A DNA stretch of 64,000 nucleotides from Lycocorax pyrrhopterus obiensis (taxonomy: Eukaryota; Chordata; Aves; Passeriformes; Paradisaeidae), in assembly GCA_014706295.1 (NCBI GenBank), contig JACSVZ010000007.1, forward strand, positions 55,380,975 to 55,444,974. Direction: 5' to 3'. The position numbers were made by a program, and so were the translations under genes. This document shows positions 24,111-36,900 of this stretch, piece after piece. The notes under the pieces were generated by a model. It did no database searches. It was not told the DNA's origin and worked only from the letters and a program-made list of their open reading frames with translations. Position 1 is the stretch's first letter; every line of letters starts with the position of its first letter.

Positions 24111-25235
24111 TCATAGAATTCATGGGATTATATGAAAGTGTATTGGAAGGAAGACTCTAGAGGTCATCTAGTCCCTTCCCTACTCTAGAACAACATTAAG
24201 ATGTACATGGATCTTTTCTCAGTGGTGGAGACTCCACAGCATCCCCAAGGAACCTATTGCATTGTTTAAATCTCTAACTCTGGAATTTTTTTCTGAATGT
24301 CTAAAATGAAACTCTCGTCCTAAATTAGGAAGAGAAATTTGTTTCTTGTCCTCTTCACTGGGGTCACAGGGAAGAGACTGCCCTCTTTACAACGATCACT
24401 TACAAAGACCACTCCTGTGTTTTGCATCAATCTTTTTCTCTCTAGACTGTGCAGGCCCAGCTCCTTCTGCCAGATGCCCAGATTTTTGGTTTTTTCTGTT
24501 GCTCTTGTTCGGACCTCATTGGCCTACACACTCCTTAAAGTTAAGTGGCCAAAACCTAATAGGATGAAATGACCTGAGGGCTTGCACATGTTGAGTAAAG
24601 GGAAAAAAACTTATTCTTCAGTTTTCATGTTTATCTTCTAACTGTAACATGCACACCCTCACCTGGAAAGCTGCAGTACCAAGTCAATTATTCCTAGCTT
24701 CTACTGCTGGGTCACTGTATAATATAACAGTTGCTTTGCTTGGTTTGCATCCTATTTTTCCTATTCGGGAACATTAGTCCCTTCCTGGAGCAGACAACGT
24801 GCAATTTGATAGTGCCACAATCCCTTCTATCATCCAGTTCATTCTCAGTGAATGGTATCAGGCCGAGAGAGACCTCTGTGGAACCCACTTGATGCAGCCT
24901 TTGACAGTGAACCATGAATAATTATTCTCTTCAATATGGTTTTCTAACCAGTTTTGCACCCACTTTCTAGTAGGTTTCCCCTATTCCGCATTTTCTTCTC
25001 TTATTTATCAGAATGTTGTATGAGACAGGGTCAGAAAACTTACCGGGCCCAAGGTATATACCATCTACTGCTTCTTCCATGTCTGCAAGGTCTGTTGTCC
25101 TGTGGGGGAAGGAAATTACATTGGTGTGACATAATTTGTTCTTGACAAATCCACGCTGGCTGCAACTCATCTTCTCCTTATTTTCTAGATCCTTATAAAT
25201 AGTTTCTTTGATTATTTGTTCTGGCATTTAAAGTA
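24111..25235 (-). mobile_element. Long diverged CR1 LINE, antisense, with RT remnant
   Basis: The inverted 3' terminus starts at 24111 ('tcatagaattcatgg...gtattggaaggaagactctagaggtcatctagtccc' type). At the far end (about 24920-25220), blocks such as 'ttctaaccagttttgcacccactttctag', 'tcagaatgttgtatgagacagggtcagaaaacttac' and 'ttgacaaatccacgctggctgcaactcatcttctcc' match the inverted reverse-transcriptase part of CR1. A minus-strand frame at 24967-25227 still shows RT-like strings (SQRGFVKNKL, IYLGPGKFSDPVSYNILINK), where CR1 normally has a conserved KAFDTV-like segment. Key residues are altered and the frame is broken elsewhere, so it is dead. At about 1.1 kb it is the longest repeat in the window. 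The middle (24370-24900) is poorly conserved and small indels are likely. Confidence 0.8.
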
Positions 25236-28200
25236 ATATAATTAGAAGAGTTGTCAATTCAACCTCATTTTCCAGCACATTCGTTACCAAAACTGCAGTA
25301 AGATGTGAATTTTGTCAATTCACCCTTAACCTAATAATGGTAGAAATAAAGCTGCAGGTCTATTTAGAAAGACTGTGCTCTGGTATGAAGCCCGTGCTCT
25401 GATTCCAACCTCTTTTACTGAACACATTTCTCTTTTCTCTCTCTTTTTGTTTTAACAGGGAAATTAAATCAGAGAAATAGAAACCCCAGAAGCTTAATTT
25501 TCTCTTTCAGGTCCGGCTGCTGCGGCCAGGTTTTGCCCTGTGGGGAAGAGTGTGCAAGACTCCTTTCACCTGGCAGGTGGGACTGAGGGGATTCTCTCTG
25601 TTGTCCCCTCCCGGCAGAGGTGGCATCACCCTGCAGTCCCACTGGGAAAGCATTGATTCCAGTGGGGAGAAAACACAGTTATTGCTGGTGGGGGACCTGG
25701 CAGTTTGGTTCCAGGAACAGGGCTACTGGGAACCAAAAGGGGAGGGAAAACTAAGACCCTAAATCAGACAAAGCCTTTAAATACTTTCATTTTCTTTGCA
25801 ATGCATCTAGGAATGAAACAGATGAGATTTCGTCTGGCAGAGTCATTCTTCCCTAACCCTGCTTTTCTTTAGTTATCTAACAAGATACAGACAAGCTGTA
25901 AGGCTTGTAAGAACTCTTTGTATTCAATAATCATCTCCAGTTAATATTGCATGATGTGGCAGGCAGAACGGAGTGACCTTCCCACTGCCCCCTCTGCCCT
26001 CAGCCTCCCCTTGGAAAGAGGCAGGCGTGGTGTGTCCCCTGACGAAGAACTTATCTTCAGTCCCCAGCCAACTTCAAAAGCCACTTGCTGTGATCTAAGA
26101 GGTTAATACCAAATACACAGTGCAAGCCTTGGCAATAAATCTCCACTAACAGATCTTAATCAAGTACAGAAATGATCTACCTTTTGTCTGCACTAAAAAA
26201 ACAACCAAAACCAACCAACCAACCAACAACGACAAAAAAAAAAACAACCAAAAAAACCCAACGAAGAAACAAAGCCAAGAAACAACAGGCAACAAAGAAA
26301 TTGTAAAATGTACAACTTTATTGGTTTTTGGGGATTTTTATTGCCTGGTACCCCAGATATAAATGATTAAATTTAATACACTGGGACGCCTCTCAGCATT
26401 TCAAGTCGATGAGCATCAAGCCAATTACACGTAATCTTTTGGTATAGGGCATATTAGGTTTTTTGAACACAAACACTCACTGAAGAGTAAATGTGAATAA
26501 AAAGATAATCCATGTGGTCTAGTCCAAGCCAGGCAAAGTAAATGAGGATTTCTCTTTACCGTCACTCCCATATAGTCCCAAAATACCTCCTCCCCCCCCC
26601 AAAATTAGATTCTAGGTTGTGTAAGGTTTAAGGTGTGTGCCTGGACAACGGGAGAGTAAGGAGCATCCTGCACTGCTGTGTGTCTGAAGCTTTCTATTAT
26701 TTAGCAGAAATCATTAACCATTCCTTTGTTAGACCGTGCTGCCTGTGAAAGCAAGCTCAAGCAAATTCACTGCTGTATCCAGTGTGTTTTACACAGGGGA
26801 ACTACAGCTGTTTGTGCAGATGCCATTGTACAAGCTCTGAATTGCTAAGGTTAAAGCTATAGCCAGTTGTAAAAACAAGAAGAAACTGTGTCCAGTGCTT
26901 CTTTTATGTTTTAATTTGTCTGACTAATTAAAAAAAATCCTATGCTGTTCTTGCTATTCCTTGTAAATTTTATCTTCCTGTTCCTCCACTTCCCCTGATT
27001 TTCCCCCAAGGCTTTGCAGATGATATGAAGTAGAGCTATTTCTCTGTTCAGATACCTGAGGTGTCCTATGAACAGACTGTGAGCAAACAAGAATGTTGAT
27101 GTATCAACTATTGCAAATTTTTGGAAAAAATTGCCTTCCAGTACAGGATATCATATGTGGGGTTTTTTAGGTTTATGTTGAGGTGCAGATTTGTATCTTC
27201 TAAAGGAAGCTAATGAGCTTCCTGGTTTCCTCTGGAAAAATAAGCCAGACCATTTTTGGGGCACAGATGGATCATGATGAGAGTTTTGAATGAATGTCAG
27301 AATAGAAAACAATAAACAGATACAATACATGGTCATTTTGGCATGTTTGTTGTTGTGCTGGGTTTCTCCATCTGTGTTTGAGGGGCACAGCAGCACTTCT
27401 CTGACTCACATCTTGTTGCTGTGCTGGACATTTGAAGGAATGGGATAGTGTCTGGATTGGCCTTTGATAAGCATTGATTTCAGTAGCTTGCTCTTTGGAA
27501 ACGGCTTTACAGACAGTCCCTTACAGCTGGTAAGGGGTTTCCCATGGCACAAACAGGTTTTTCTGGATAAGTCTTGGTCCATGAGCTGCAAGGAATCACT
27601 CCTTGAAGAAAAACATTGCCTCTTACTTTGAAAACAAGCTGCTGTGAGCAAATAGCTGCTTGAAAGTATTTGTTGTGCCACGTTTTAAATAGTTGTGGCC
27701 AGCACATCACTGGTGATGAGATAACTGGATCACTATTACCAGTTAAACATGACCTAACTGTCCTGACAGGCAACTTGCACCACTCTTTCCCCCTGTACTC
27801 TGCTGTCTGAAATACATTTGCATCTGGCCCAGATGCACTGGTACACCACAGCTCATGAGCAACCAGAAGGGTGAGGCAGATCCTTTCATAGGATCATCAG
27901 CACTATTGGGTCCAGGTGTCATCTGGGCCTCTTCAGAGAGCCAAAAACCTGCTGAATGCCAAAAGCTGTGAGGTTGTAGTAGGAAAAGACCATCCTTTAC
28001 TTGCCTAGTCTTTTATTTTCTTCCTTAGTCATTGGCCCCTGTGGCACAGGAAAGGAGCTCTCTCCTTGGACCCTCCTCTCACTCAGGGTAGTGGAGTTCT
28101 CATTGGAATATGAATCACCCAGTTTATGTGCTCACCCTTCCCTTCCTTCAAGTATTTCCGTGAGGACCTCATGACCTTGCCTGCATGCTTGCAGGAAGAC

Positions 28201-28304
28201 AGTGTTCCTTGGGATAAAACGCCTAGCAAATTTAAATAATTTTTAAATAGGAGTTAATGACAGTAAGGATTTTTTTGCCAAGCTCATCAAGTTCTGTTTC
28301 ACAT
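25236..28304. other. Noncoding stretch with simple repeats, no gene recognised
   Basis: Contains a moderately GC-rich patch at 25510-25760 preceded by a pyrimidine tract ending in CAG (about 25497-25510). It has an open frame at 25550-25762 but no matching donor or recognisable peptide. Also holds the A/C-rich tract at 26195-26300 and a run of 9 C at 26592-26600. No gene supported. Confidence 0.5.
26195..26300 (+). repeat. A/C-rich low-complexity tract with (AACC)n core
   Basis: About 100 bases made almost only of A and C on the plus strand, including four to five AACC units around 26205-26225 and later AAC/AAAC units. Simple-sequence DNA that is probably length-variable. It has no coding potential. 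Confidence 0.8.
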
Positions 28305-28365
28305 GCAAATCTCTCCTCTCATTTGATGAAAAGCACCAGTTTCTTTAACCTTCTTTTCAAGTAGG
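28305..28365 (-). mobile_element. Possible old CR1 scrap, antisense
   Basis: A 60-base block reading 'tctctcctctcatttgatgaaaagcaccag...tttaacc' resembles the inverted CR1 region with the 'gatgaaaagtcccag' motif. It is short and diverged, and flanking sequence does not extend the match clearly. It could be chance. Confidence 0.35.
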
Positions 28366-30779
28366 TATTTTCTCTCATTTCCTGTATATATGCCATACCT
28401 GACCACAGTTCCTTGTTATTACTAATGAAACATAATCATGATCATAGTAATAACCATCTTCTTCATTTACACAGCACCACTGGCCAAGCCTCCCAACCAG
28501 TAAGGGAAGGAATTAGGTCTTCTCATTAGGAGTCTAACAAACTGAAGGCGTGACAGGACACAGCATAATAACTATAATATCACCAGCCTGGAAAGTGAAT
28601 AGGTAAGCAGTGTATGGTGATTAGTTCTGGAGAGCTCATCAAGAGGCATTTTTCAGGTTCTGCCTAGGAAAAGAGAGAGGCCGTTGAGAAACATGTCTGG
28701 CATGCTTGTGTCTGGGCCTTCAATACAGAGAGTAGCTAAATGGCCAGCACCCTGAATTTCAGTGAAAGTTAGATACCTAACTGCTCTTCAAACTATTTTC
28801 AGGCTGCCTGTTTGGGTGATCAAAGAACACAGCCACTACTCTGGCAGGTAAATTCAAGAGATGTGAAAGAGTTCTATTAATTTTTTTTTTTTATTTTTAT
28901 TGGTGCCAAAGTAGGCTCAATGTCCAGACATGAGAGTGCAGAGGCTTTGTTCAGTGAATATGATTGCTTCACTCTGCTTTCATTCCCTTCTCTGCTCAGG
29001 GTGCCCTCTTTGTTTCTACATGACACCCTATGTACTCTTAGGTTGTTCAGTGATTACATCACAGGCTTTACACAGACAGCCTAACCTTTGTTACTGTCAT
29101 TAAAAAGAAATTCCCATGCTGTTTTCTGCATTGCTTTAAGGCTATTTGCAAATTAAAGTCAGAGGAGAATGCAACAGGCTGCTTGCTCAGCAGCCTTAGT
29201 GGCGGGAAGCAAAGTGGAGGCCTCTTCTGCCCTGTCCGTGCCTCCTCTGTACAAAGATATTTGCCTGGGGTGCCAGGCTGGGAGCCAGTCCACTTCCAGA
29301 TTTCCATGGGGTCTGTGTCTCTTCCTTCTCTGCTTTGGCAGCTCTGGTGGTGCTGCTTCATGCCCTCTGGGCACATGTGGCCGTGGGACAGGAGCTATGG
29401 AGACAATTAAGAATGACACAGTAAATGAATAATGGGAGTATGCTGCACCAAGGTTGGGGCCAGCTTCCCTTCTGTTCTTCAAAGGGGACGTTTTCCACCA
29501 CCCAGAGAAATAACTGCAGCACTTCTGTCTTTCTTCCTCAAAGTCACCCTTTACCTCTCTGTTCTTCCCATGCCTTCCTGAACCTATCCCTTTCCCAGAA
29601 TTCCTGGCTCCCAGTTCTGCTCCCTGTCAGCATATTGCCTGTCTGCACATTTTTCTGTAGCTAGAGCCAAACTTATTATTCAATCAAAACTCAGCAGGAG
29701 TTTTGTTGAATTATTTTAAACTCACTGGGGCAAAAGCTGTGCCTTCCTATTCAACATTGAGATACCATGCATATTGATTGTGGCTGAGAGAGAATAAATG
29801 AATACATTCATATTGATTGCATTTGTTCTTACTCACTATTAGACTCACTTCAGGGCCCTGGTAGATTTATGGTTTCCTTTATGACTATTAGCAATAAATC
29901 CTTTTTTTTTCTCCTTCTCTTTCTTCAAGTAAGCTCATGTTCTGCAGAATGAATTTAAATGAAAAGAGTGGATTGTACAATGACTTGTAGGAAAGTTTGT
30001 CGAGATGCCTTTAATTTCCCACTCACTTTGAAAAATCTCTTCTTGTCACATGTGAAGTCCAAACATTCTTCCCACATGCAGTTCAGATGCTCTGGGTCCC
30101 TAGACAAAAGTTTTGTGCACCAGTGTGCTTTTTCTAACGAGCATGCAATTTCTTCCCTAATATACTTATGACAGATATTATGACTGGGGACCAGACATGC
30201 AGAGTGATGTTGCTCTTCCAACCTCAGAAACCACAGAAAATTTGCATAATTCCAGGTACATATTGGAAAACTCAGAATTTTAAGCAATATGAGCTTGCTT
30301 ATTATGTTCTTTTCCAGGGCTCTATTCCATATCACATCTTTACTGCAGGGAATGCCATTGTGAAGCTTAGGCATACTGTGCAGACTTAATTTCCAGCCCT
30401 TTGGAGAGTGAGATTTTGGTTCATGAGCAGTAATTGAACAATCCAAGTGTATTGTACCTGTACCTCAGTATTAAATTGATGGCATAGGGCTCTGAGCTCT
30501 CAGCAAGGCTGACACTTCTGTCTGTCAGCCACACACAACAGATTTGAACGGAATTGGCAAACTGGGGAGAAGCAGAAAAGGGTGAGAAATGTGCCCTCCT
30601 AAAGCAGAAAGGAGGCAGATGGAGTGACACCAAAAATAGAATGAAAGAGCTACAGTTTGTGGGACTGAGAAATGGCTCTGGAAAAAGAAACAGAAATATT
30701 ACAGGGTGTAAATATTGGTGGATGTACACAAGTGAAAAAAATAACAAAGAGAAATGGACAAGGTGAAGAGAAAGTTCAT
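28366..30779. other. Noncoding stretch, no gene recognised
   Basis: Contains a T-rich run near 28879-28890. The longest open frame is 163 codons on the minus strand (29955-30446). It is unrecognised, is crossed by plus-strand frames, and lacks motif or splice support. Confidence 0.5.
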
Positions 30780-30905
30780 ACCCAGTATCATGCAGAAGGT
30801 ATCCTGCTGTTGACATCTGCTAGGCTTAGGAGGAGTCTCCCACAGAAAGATGGTGAAATCCCCTCACTCAACACATTTAAAAATAGACTAAACAAACCTC
30901 AATGA
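30780..30905 (+). mobile_element. Possible old CR1/L3-like fragment, sense
   Basis: The block 'gtctcccacagaaagatggtgaaatcccctcactcaacacatttaaaaatagactaaacaaac' follows the pattern of the CR1/L3 3' region in sense orientation (a 'gtggaatctccatcacttgaagacttcaaaaatagactggacaa' type motif, recalled from the family). Divergence is high and only about 100 bases match. Confidence 0.4.
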
Positions 30906-33900
30906 TCCAGACTCTCACCCCCTTACTCACATGGGCTGTAACTCACTCCAGCAGTCAGTCTTCCAAAGCCTGGGAACACTTGCCGAATGAGAGGGTCTGA
31001 GCTGGATGCACGGCAGAAATCCAGTCCTGGGCATCACAGCAGACATGGATTCGATGAAGTATCAGCTCTTTTCATGATCACAGCACTGCCTGGGCGCATT
31101 GGCTGGGTGTACCCCTTCCTGCGCTGGCATGAACTCTAGAAAAGAGTTAAGCAAATCTTGTGTTAAAAGGCTTTGCAGGATCAGGACTTGGAGGCTGCAC
31201 ACAGCAAAATACAGGAATGCTCTGTCTCCCTTCATTCAGCTCAGCTCTGACAAATGTATGAACTAACTTGCCTCCCCACACAGCTCTGAGTGATGACAGA
31301 ATCTTTATGATCTTCAAGAGGAAGTTACCATTTGCTGATAAACATCTCCTCTCAAAATGTGCTTAGTAAAAAGACACATTCTTTTGTATACATTTAATTA
31401 CAGGAGAACAGATTTTGTCCAAATAATTAGGTAATTTAAACTGTGCAGTCTTTCTCAGAGAACTATATTTAACCTTCATTTGAATTTAATTTACACATCA
31501 CAGCGCCCTTAAAGCAGTTCTGTAAGCCAAAACACTGATCAAATATTTTTTAAATGTCAAATGTTACTTAGTTGTGGAGAGTGCTGGATTTGTTTTTAGA
31601 GATAACTTCTTTTGATCTGCTGCTATTTTTTGTCTTTCTCATTGTCATGTTCCTCTTCATCAGAGGTTTAATCCATACAACACCAGAGTTTGTAGACAAC
31701 TGAAGAATTCAAAGAAGATGTGTGGGGGAGCCCTTCAAAAGTTTCATAGTATTAAACAAAATACAGATTAATGTCTTGTCACTACTGCAGTTAGAAGGGA
31801 AAAAAAAAAGGCATTTTTGAATTCAAGTATTATTAAAGGATTATAAAATATTTGCATGAAGTAAGAGGAGTTCTGTAAGGGATGATCTTACAGCACTGAT
31901 ATAAAATTGCATAGTTTTATTTGCTTTAATGCACCGTGTGCCTATTCTGATTTACACAGCTCGGGATCTGGCTCTATATATCTAAATGTATCTTACACTG
32001 CAGGGACATAGATCATTTTTCTCCTGACTTGTTCTTTCCTATTGTCTTGGACCTGTAAATGATACATATTAGGTTCACAAGCAGTGCAGTAAAAGTAAGC
32101 AGCAAGAGACGGAGCCTCACAGTTTGACTGAATTATAACACAAACTATGGTAGGTCTGACCTACATTAAACTAGCTCACTAGAACAAGATTTGCAGGAAG
32201 TGGCTTGTATTTCAAGGTTGCCTCTAAGGTTGATTCTTAGTTTTAAAAATATAGGAATGATTCTAAATGATCACCAGAGTGTTATCAGTCTCTTTGGAAC
32301 AAGCAAAAGCTGAGAGAGCTCCGCAGATCAGCCATAAAAACAATAGAGCTGGAAGACTTTTCCTGTAGCAGCATCTCCCACTGGGTGACAGCAGTTGAAA
32401 GTACTTACTATGATTATGATTAATTTCATTAGTGCTCAATTCACTTGAATACTTTTCTCCTTCTATCTCTGAATGCAGATAATTTTTCTCTGCAAGTAAA
32501 TCCAGGGTGACAGTTTAATAGGCTCAGACATGCTTAGATCCGAAATGAGACTGTAATATTAATATACTATTGACCAGTTATGGATTAAGCAAACTGAGGC
32601 CACACTTAAGTAAATGATTTCAGAGGGACAAGCTAATGTGCTAAGTGGTTCACAGGCAATGATTAAAAATATTTTTCATTTACTTGTAAATTAATAGGTT
32701 TCTTTAACTAATCTAATAAAGCCAGCCTATGGTATGTTACAAATTTGGTGTGTGCTTTAACGGAAGATGACGACTTGCTGAATCTGGAAACCCCAGTGTT
32801 GCTTACAAAGGAAAGGAATCAGTCACAGATAAAGCCAGCCTTGCAGATGGCCAGAGCTTCCAACAGGCCATCTTCCACAAGCATTGTTGTATGTATTCAT
32901 TGTGTGAATCTAAAAATTAAAAAGTCAACATAATCAAAATCCTATCTATGAATTCAAGATTAATCTAAGTGTCTTTGGGGATTATTAGTACCTAGCCACA
33001 ACTGTATCTAGTCAAATGAGCTTTTTTTCCTCCATCAGACTTGCATCTTTCAAATCCAATCGAAAAAGCAATTAAAAAAATTGACTGCAACAAAATTTTT
33101 GCAAGAGAAGCAGCCTATATGCCAAGAAGTGTTAAAGCCTTGCAGAGGGAAAAGAGGCTACGGGATGATGCAATCAGCTAAAAACCTTGCACAAGTTTGA
33201 TTTGCCCAGAAGATGTTCAGATAATACGGTTATCTGAGATATATTAATAGCCCACCGCCGCCAACTTTATGCTGGAGAGATTAATTTAAAAGATAGTGCC
33301 TCATTAATAGTCTTATGGTGGTTTGTATTGCAAAAGCACTGAGAGACTCCATCTGTTGAATATTTTACACGTGTCAACATGGGATCATCCTGGCCCCAGA
33401 GCTGTATAAACTCAGAAAACGGCTCTGTTTGTGCCCATACCCGGGTGGTGATCAGGGAGTCACACAGTGCCCAGAGACCACTGCTCTGAGTTTGCAGCAG
33501 ATGATGGAGTGACCAAAGTTCATGGTCTCTCCCTGAGCTCTGTGTGGCACGTTCACCTCACCGAGCCCAACTGCAATTCCTCTGGTGGAAAGCTGCGCTA
33601 TTTCCAGAACAAAGGTAGGGCTAGCCAACCTGGCTTCATCAAATCCCACCCTGGTGATTACCTTCTCTTTAGCAAATCAAAACAGAGAGATTTGTTATCT
33701 TTTGACCAGTTTTCTCCCCATCCTATCATGCAATCATTCCCACTTTAATGGTGGTGTCTCGTCTGAGAGGGCAGCCATTGTATAATTCTGAAAATCAGAA
33801 GCACTTTGGTTTAACCACTTCAAGGCCCAACAAAAGGAAAAAACAGGGGCTAAAGATTTCACTTTCTTCATTTCTCCGCTTTTATGTTCTTATCCTATTT

Positions 33901-36900
33901 AGTGCAAGACAGGAACTTTTCTCTCTGGTTTTCCAGCAGTTTTGACACACCTATTCCCAGGTGGGAGATGCTTGTTTTGAATGTCCCAGCTGTTCCTCAG
34001 TGAACCACATGAGTTAAGGAAAATGAGTATCTTCCCCCAACTTGCTATGGGAGAGTCAGTATCCACAATGTTAAGTCCAGAACATTTCTACTTCCCTGGC
34101 AGAAGCTGCCACATCCTTGGTGACCTGGCAGTCACGAGGAGTGTCTGACAAAAGGATGCACTGGTGTGTACAGTGCAGATTAGCTGCAGGAGGGAAAGAC
34201 AAGAAGGAGAAATGGACATTTGCCTTAGGTCTCCATGCTAGAAGTTCTTACAGAACTAAGCTCTAGCTATTCTTTACACTCATCCCTCTTGCCCCAGGAA
34301 CATTTGCTTTGGAAGGCTTTCAAAGTTTTCCTTCCAAACTAGTTTGGGAAAAAAAAAATATTGCTACCAGAGTTGAGAAAAACTTTTTGGACTCATTCCA
34401 TTCACCATGTATGTGGATGTGTCTGTGTATGTTTGTGTGGTAGGCGGGGAGGGAGGAGAGGGAAGTACTTTCAACTTGCCGATGGGTTTTCCAGTGGGTG
34501 AAAAAGGCATTTGAAATCCATGGAGCCAGGTTGGGTTACAACTGCTGAGGATCTGGGGCAGGCAGCTGCAATGCTGTGCAGGGCTGTGGTTTGGAGAAGC
34601 CTGAACAGAGCTGTACAGAAGGAAGAGCTGAAAGAGATGTTTGGTAGCCTGATCCGTTTCTTTCATGTGTGAAGGACAGCTGTGCAGCTGTAAGGAGCAA
34701 TGCTTGGATGCCTGCAAAGTCATTGAATATGTGCAGTTTCTCTCTCTTTTGTGGGTCCGATCAGAGTGATTGCCTTCTCTGAATGTTTGCGGTGAGTTTT
34801 ATCTGAGGCGTGTCTGCTCCTTTGCATTTGCAGCTGAGGATGGCAAACAAAATGGCTAAATATTGCTGTAGGCAGTTCTGTCACCAAGTCTGGATTGAGG
34901 CAGCCTGTGAGAGGCCTTGAAAAGCCACTCTTCTGAAGCAGACCACAGGTAAACAAGATTTGCTTCAGGCAGACTTTGTGAGTGTGCCTTCCCTTTCGGA
35001 AAAAGAAAAAAGAACCACGGTATGTTATTTCCTTCATGTCTGAAATAAGCTGAAATATGGCAGCTTTGCAATCCTGTGTGTAAAAACAGGGCTACAGTGA
35101 AAAGGGATTATCATTAAAGTTAGCTTCATGGTAGTGATTCTTCAAGTCTTTTACTTCGAATGGTTGCCTCCTGAATGCATTAATGTTGAAAGACGTCACT
35201 TGATTGCCAGAAGCATGGAAGTCAATAAATCAGTGGCATGCAAAAGACTCATGAAGGGGAGACAACTCTTATTTCAAGTTTTCTGGAATGGAGAAAATTC
35301 TGGATTAGAGCCCTAATGGTAGCTGTGGGACTTTAGCAAAAATGTAATAATGTGAAAACTGTGTTAAATATCATTTCTCATTCCTTATCATCCCATTCAC
35401 CTCTCCTGAAAGCCATGGTGGTATAATGGGGAGAGAGAAAAGGTGAGACTGCAGGTTTTGTTCACAGCTCTGCTACTGAGGTATGTGTGGATTTCAACAA
35501 ATCTCTATGCCTAAGAGAATCTTTCCTGTAAGACAGGGCTCTCCCTTTTTAGTATGACATTTTTCTTGCATAATTTTGCGTAACTATTCTTAGAAACATC
35601 ACATTTCTTAGAATAAGTATGCTTCATTAAATATATCATGAAGCTTACTATTGTCTATAAAAGAAGTATGCAGACAATGAAAGCTGCAAATCCGGTGTAA
35701 TTTACTCCAGGTGATGATTTGGCCTTAACCATAAACCCTATGTCCTTTGTTCAAATTTGGTCAAAAAGAAAAGACATGGCTTGTCCAGCACCATCTGACA
35801 TGGAAAGTCTCTCAGTTCCTCATCAGCCCAGGAATCCAGGCTTTAGTAATGCCTGGGATTTGATTATGCTCACATGACTAGTTTCTGAAAGGAGCTGGTA
35901 AACTTCGTTTTGCTTCAGTTATTGGTTTCTAAGGCTATGAAAGGTCAGGATAAACCATCCATAAATGCAGCAGCGATTAAAACCTCACTTAGCTTATTGC
36001 ACAGTATGTAATTGTTCATCCTATGTCACATAATAAAATCTGATGGAGATAACTGCCTGGTGAACCTTTCATTTAAAGGAACAGTCATGCATTACACCTA
36101 CTGCTACCTACGTGCACATCAGTGCTGTTTCTGTTAACATAATGGCTGTGCATTAAAACAGAGAATATATTGACCTGAATGCTGTCGCGGTCTGTCACTC
36201 TGCTATTGCTAACTTTGTCTTTCAGTTCTCATCAGGGCAAAATAGTCTGTCTGATGATGATATCCTTAAAAGATGGCTGATGACACTGCCTTTGTGGCTT
36301 ACAGGTTCTCCGATTTGTGAGCAAAGCTGAGAAATGTCATCCAAGCATTTAGAGCTCCCATTTTCCTAACAGCTCAGCTTTCGATTACTGCCAAAAAATG
36401 GGACCCAATTTTCCAAAGAGCTCCATATAGAGAATGTTCCTGACGTAACACTGGTTTGAAAATGCGGCTATGGTAATTGTGTTAGGAGCTATGCTGAATG
36501 GATTTAGAAAAGCTGGGTGTGCCCAGAGCACTGCTAAAAGTCTGCCACTATGATACTCCAGTGCTATCCCCTCTAAAGCAGGGGTCACTACTGTACAATT
36601 CATTGCTCTCCATGCCCTGTGTGCTTCCATTAAAACCTGGCACTCTATTTGCTCTCCACACACCCTCTGGAATTGCCTGCCCTCTCCCAGGTCAGCTGGA
36701 ATCCAGCTTCCCCAAGCCTCGAATTGCTATACAGATTATCACAGCCATAATTTCTCTTCTCTTTGTGTCTTTAGCAAGAGAGTCTGCAAATACAGAAGCT
36801 AAACGCTGCAGAAAGAAATCTGCTTCTTTTGTTCCCTGGACTCCTGACTTAGTCTACCACTCTGCCAAAGCCAGGTTACCAGCGAGGCAGCTGATAAATA

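Noticed and set aside
25500..25762. Exon candidate after a pyrimidine tract and CAG, GC-rich with an open frame
   Set aside because: No donor or known peptide. Kept only as a note in the noncoding stretch.
29955..30446. 163-codon minus-strand open frame as a gene
   Set aside because: Unrecognised peptide, with plus-strand open frames through the same DNA. No supporting signals.
36210..36330. Exon-like segment after a 'tttgtctttcag' acceptor-like site
   Set aside because: The downstream donor-like site (CAG/GTTCTC) is poor, and the short peptide is not recognisable.
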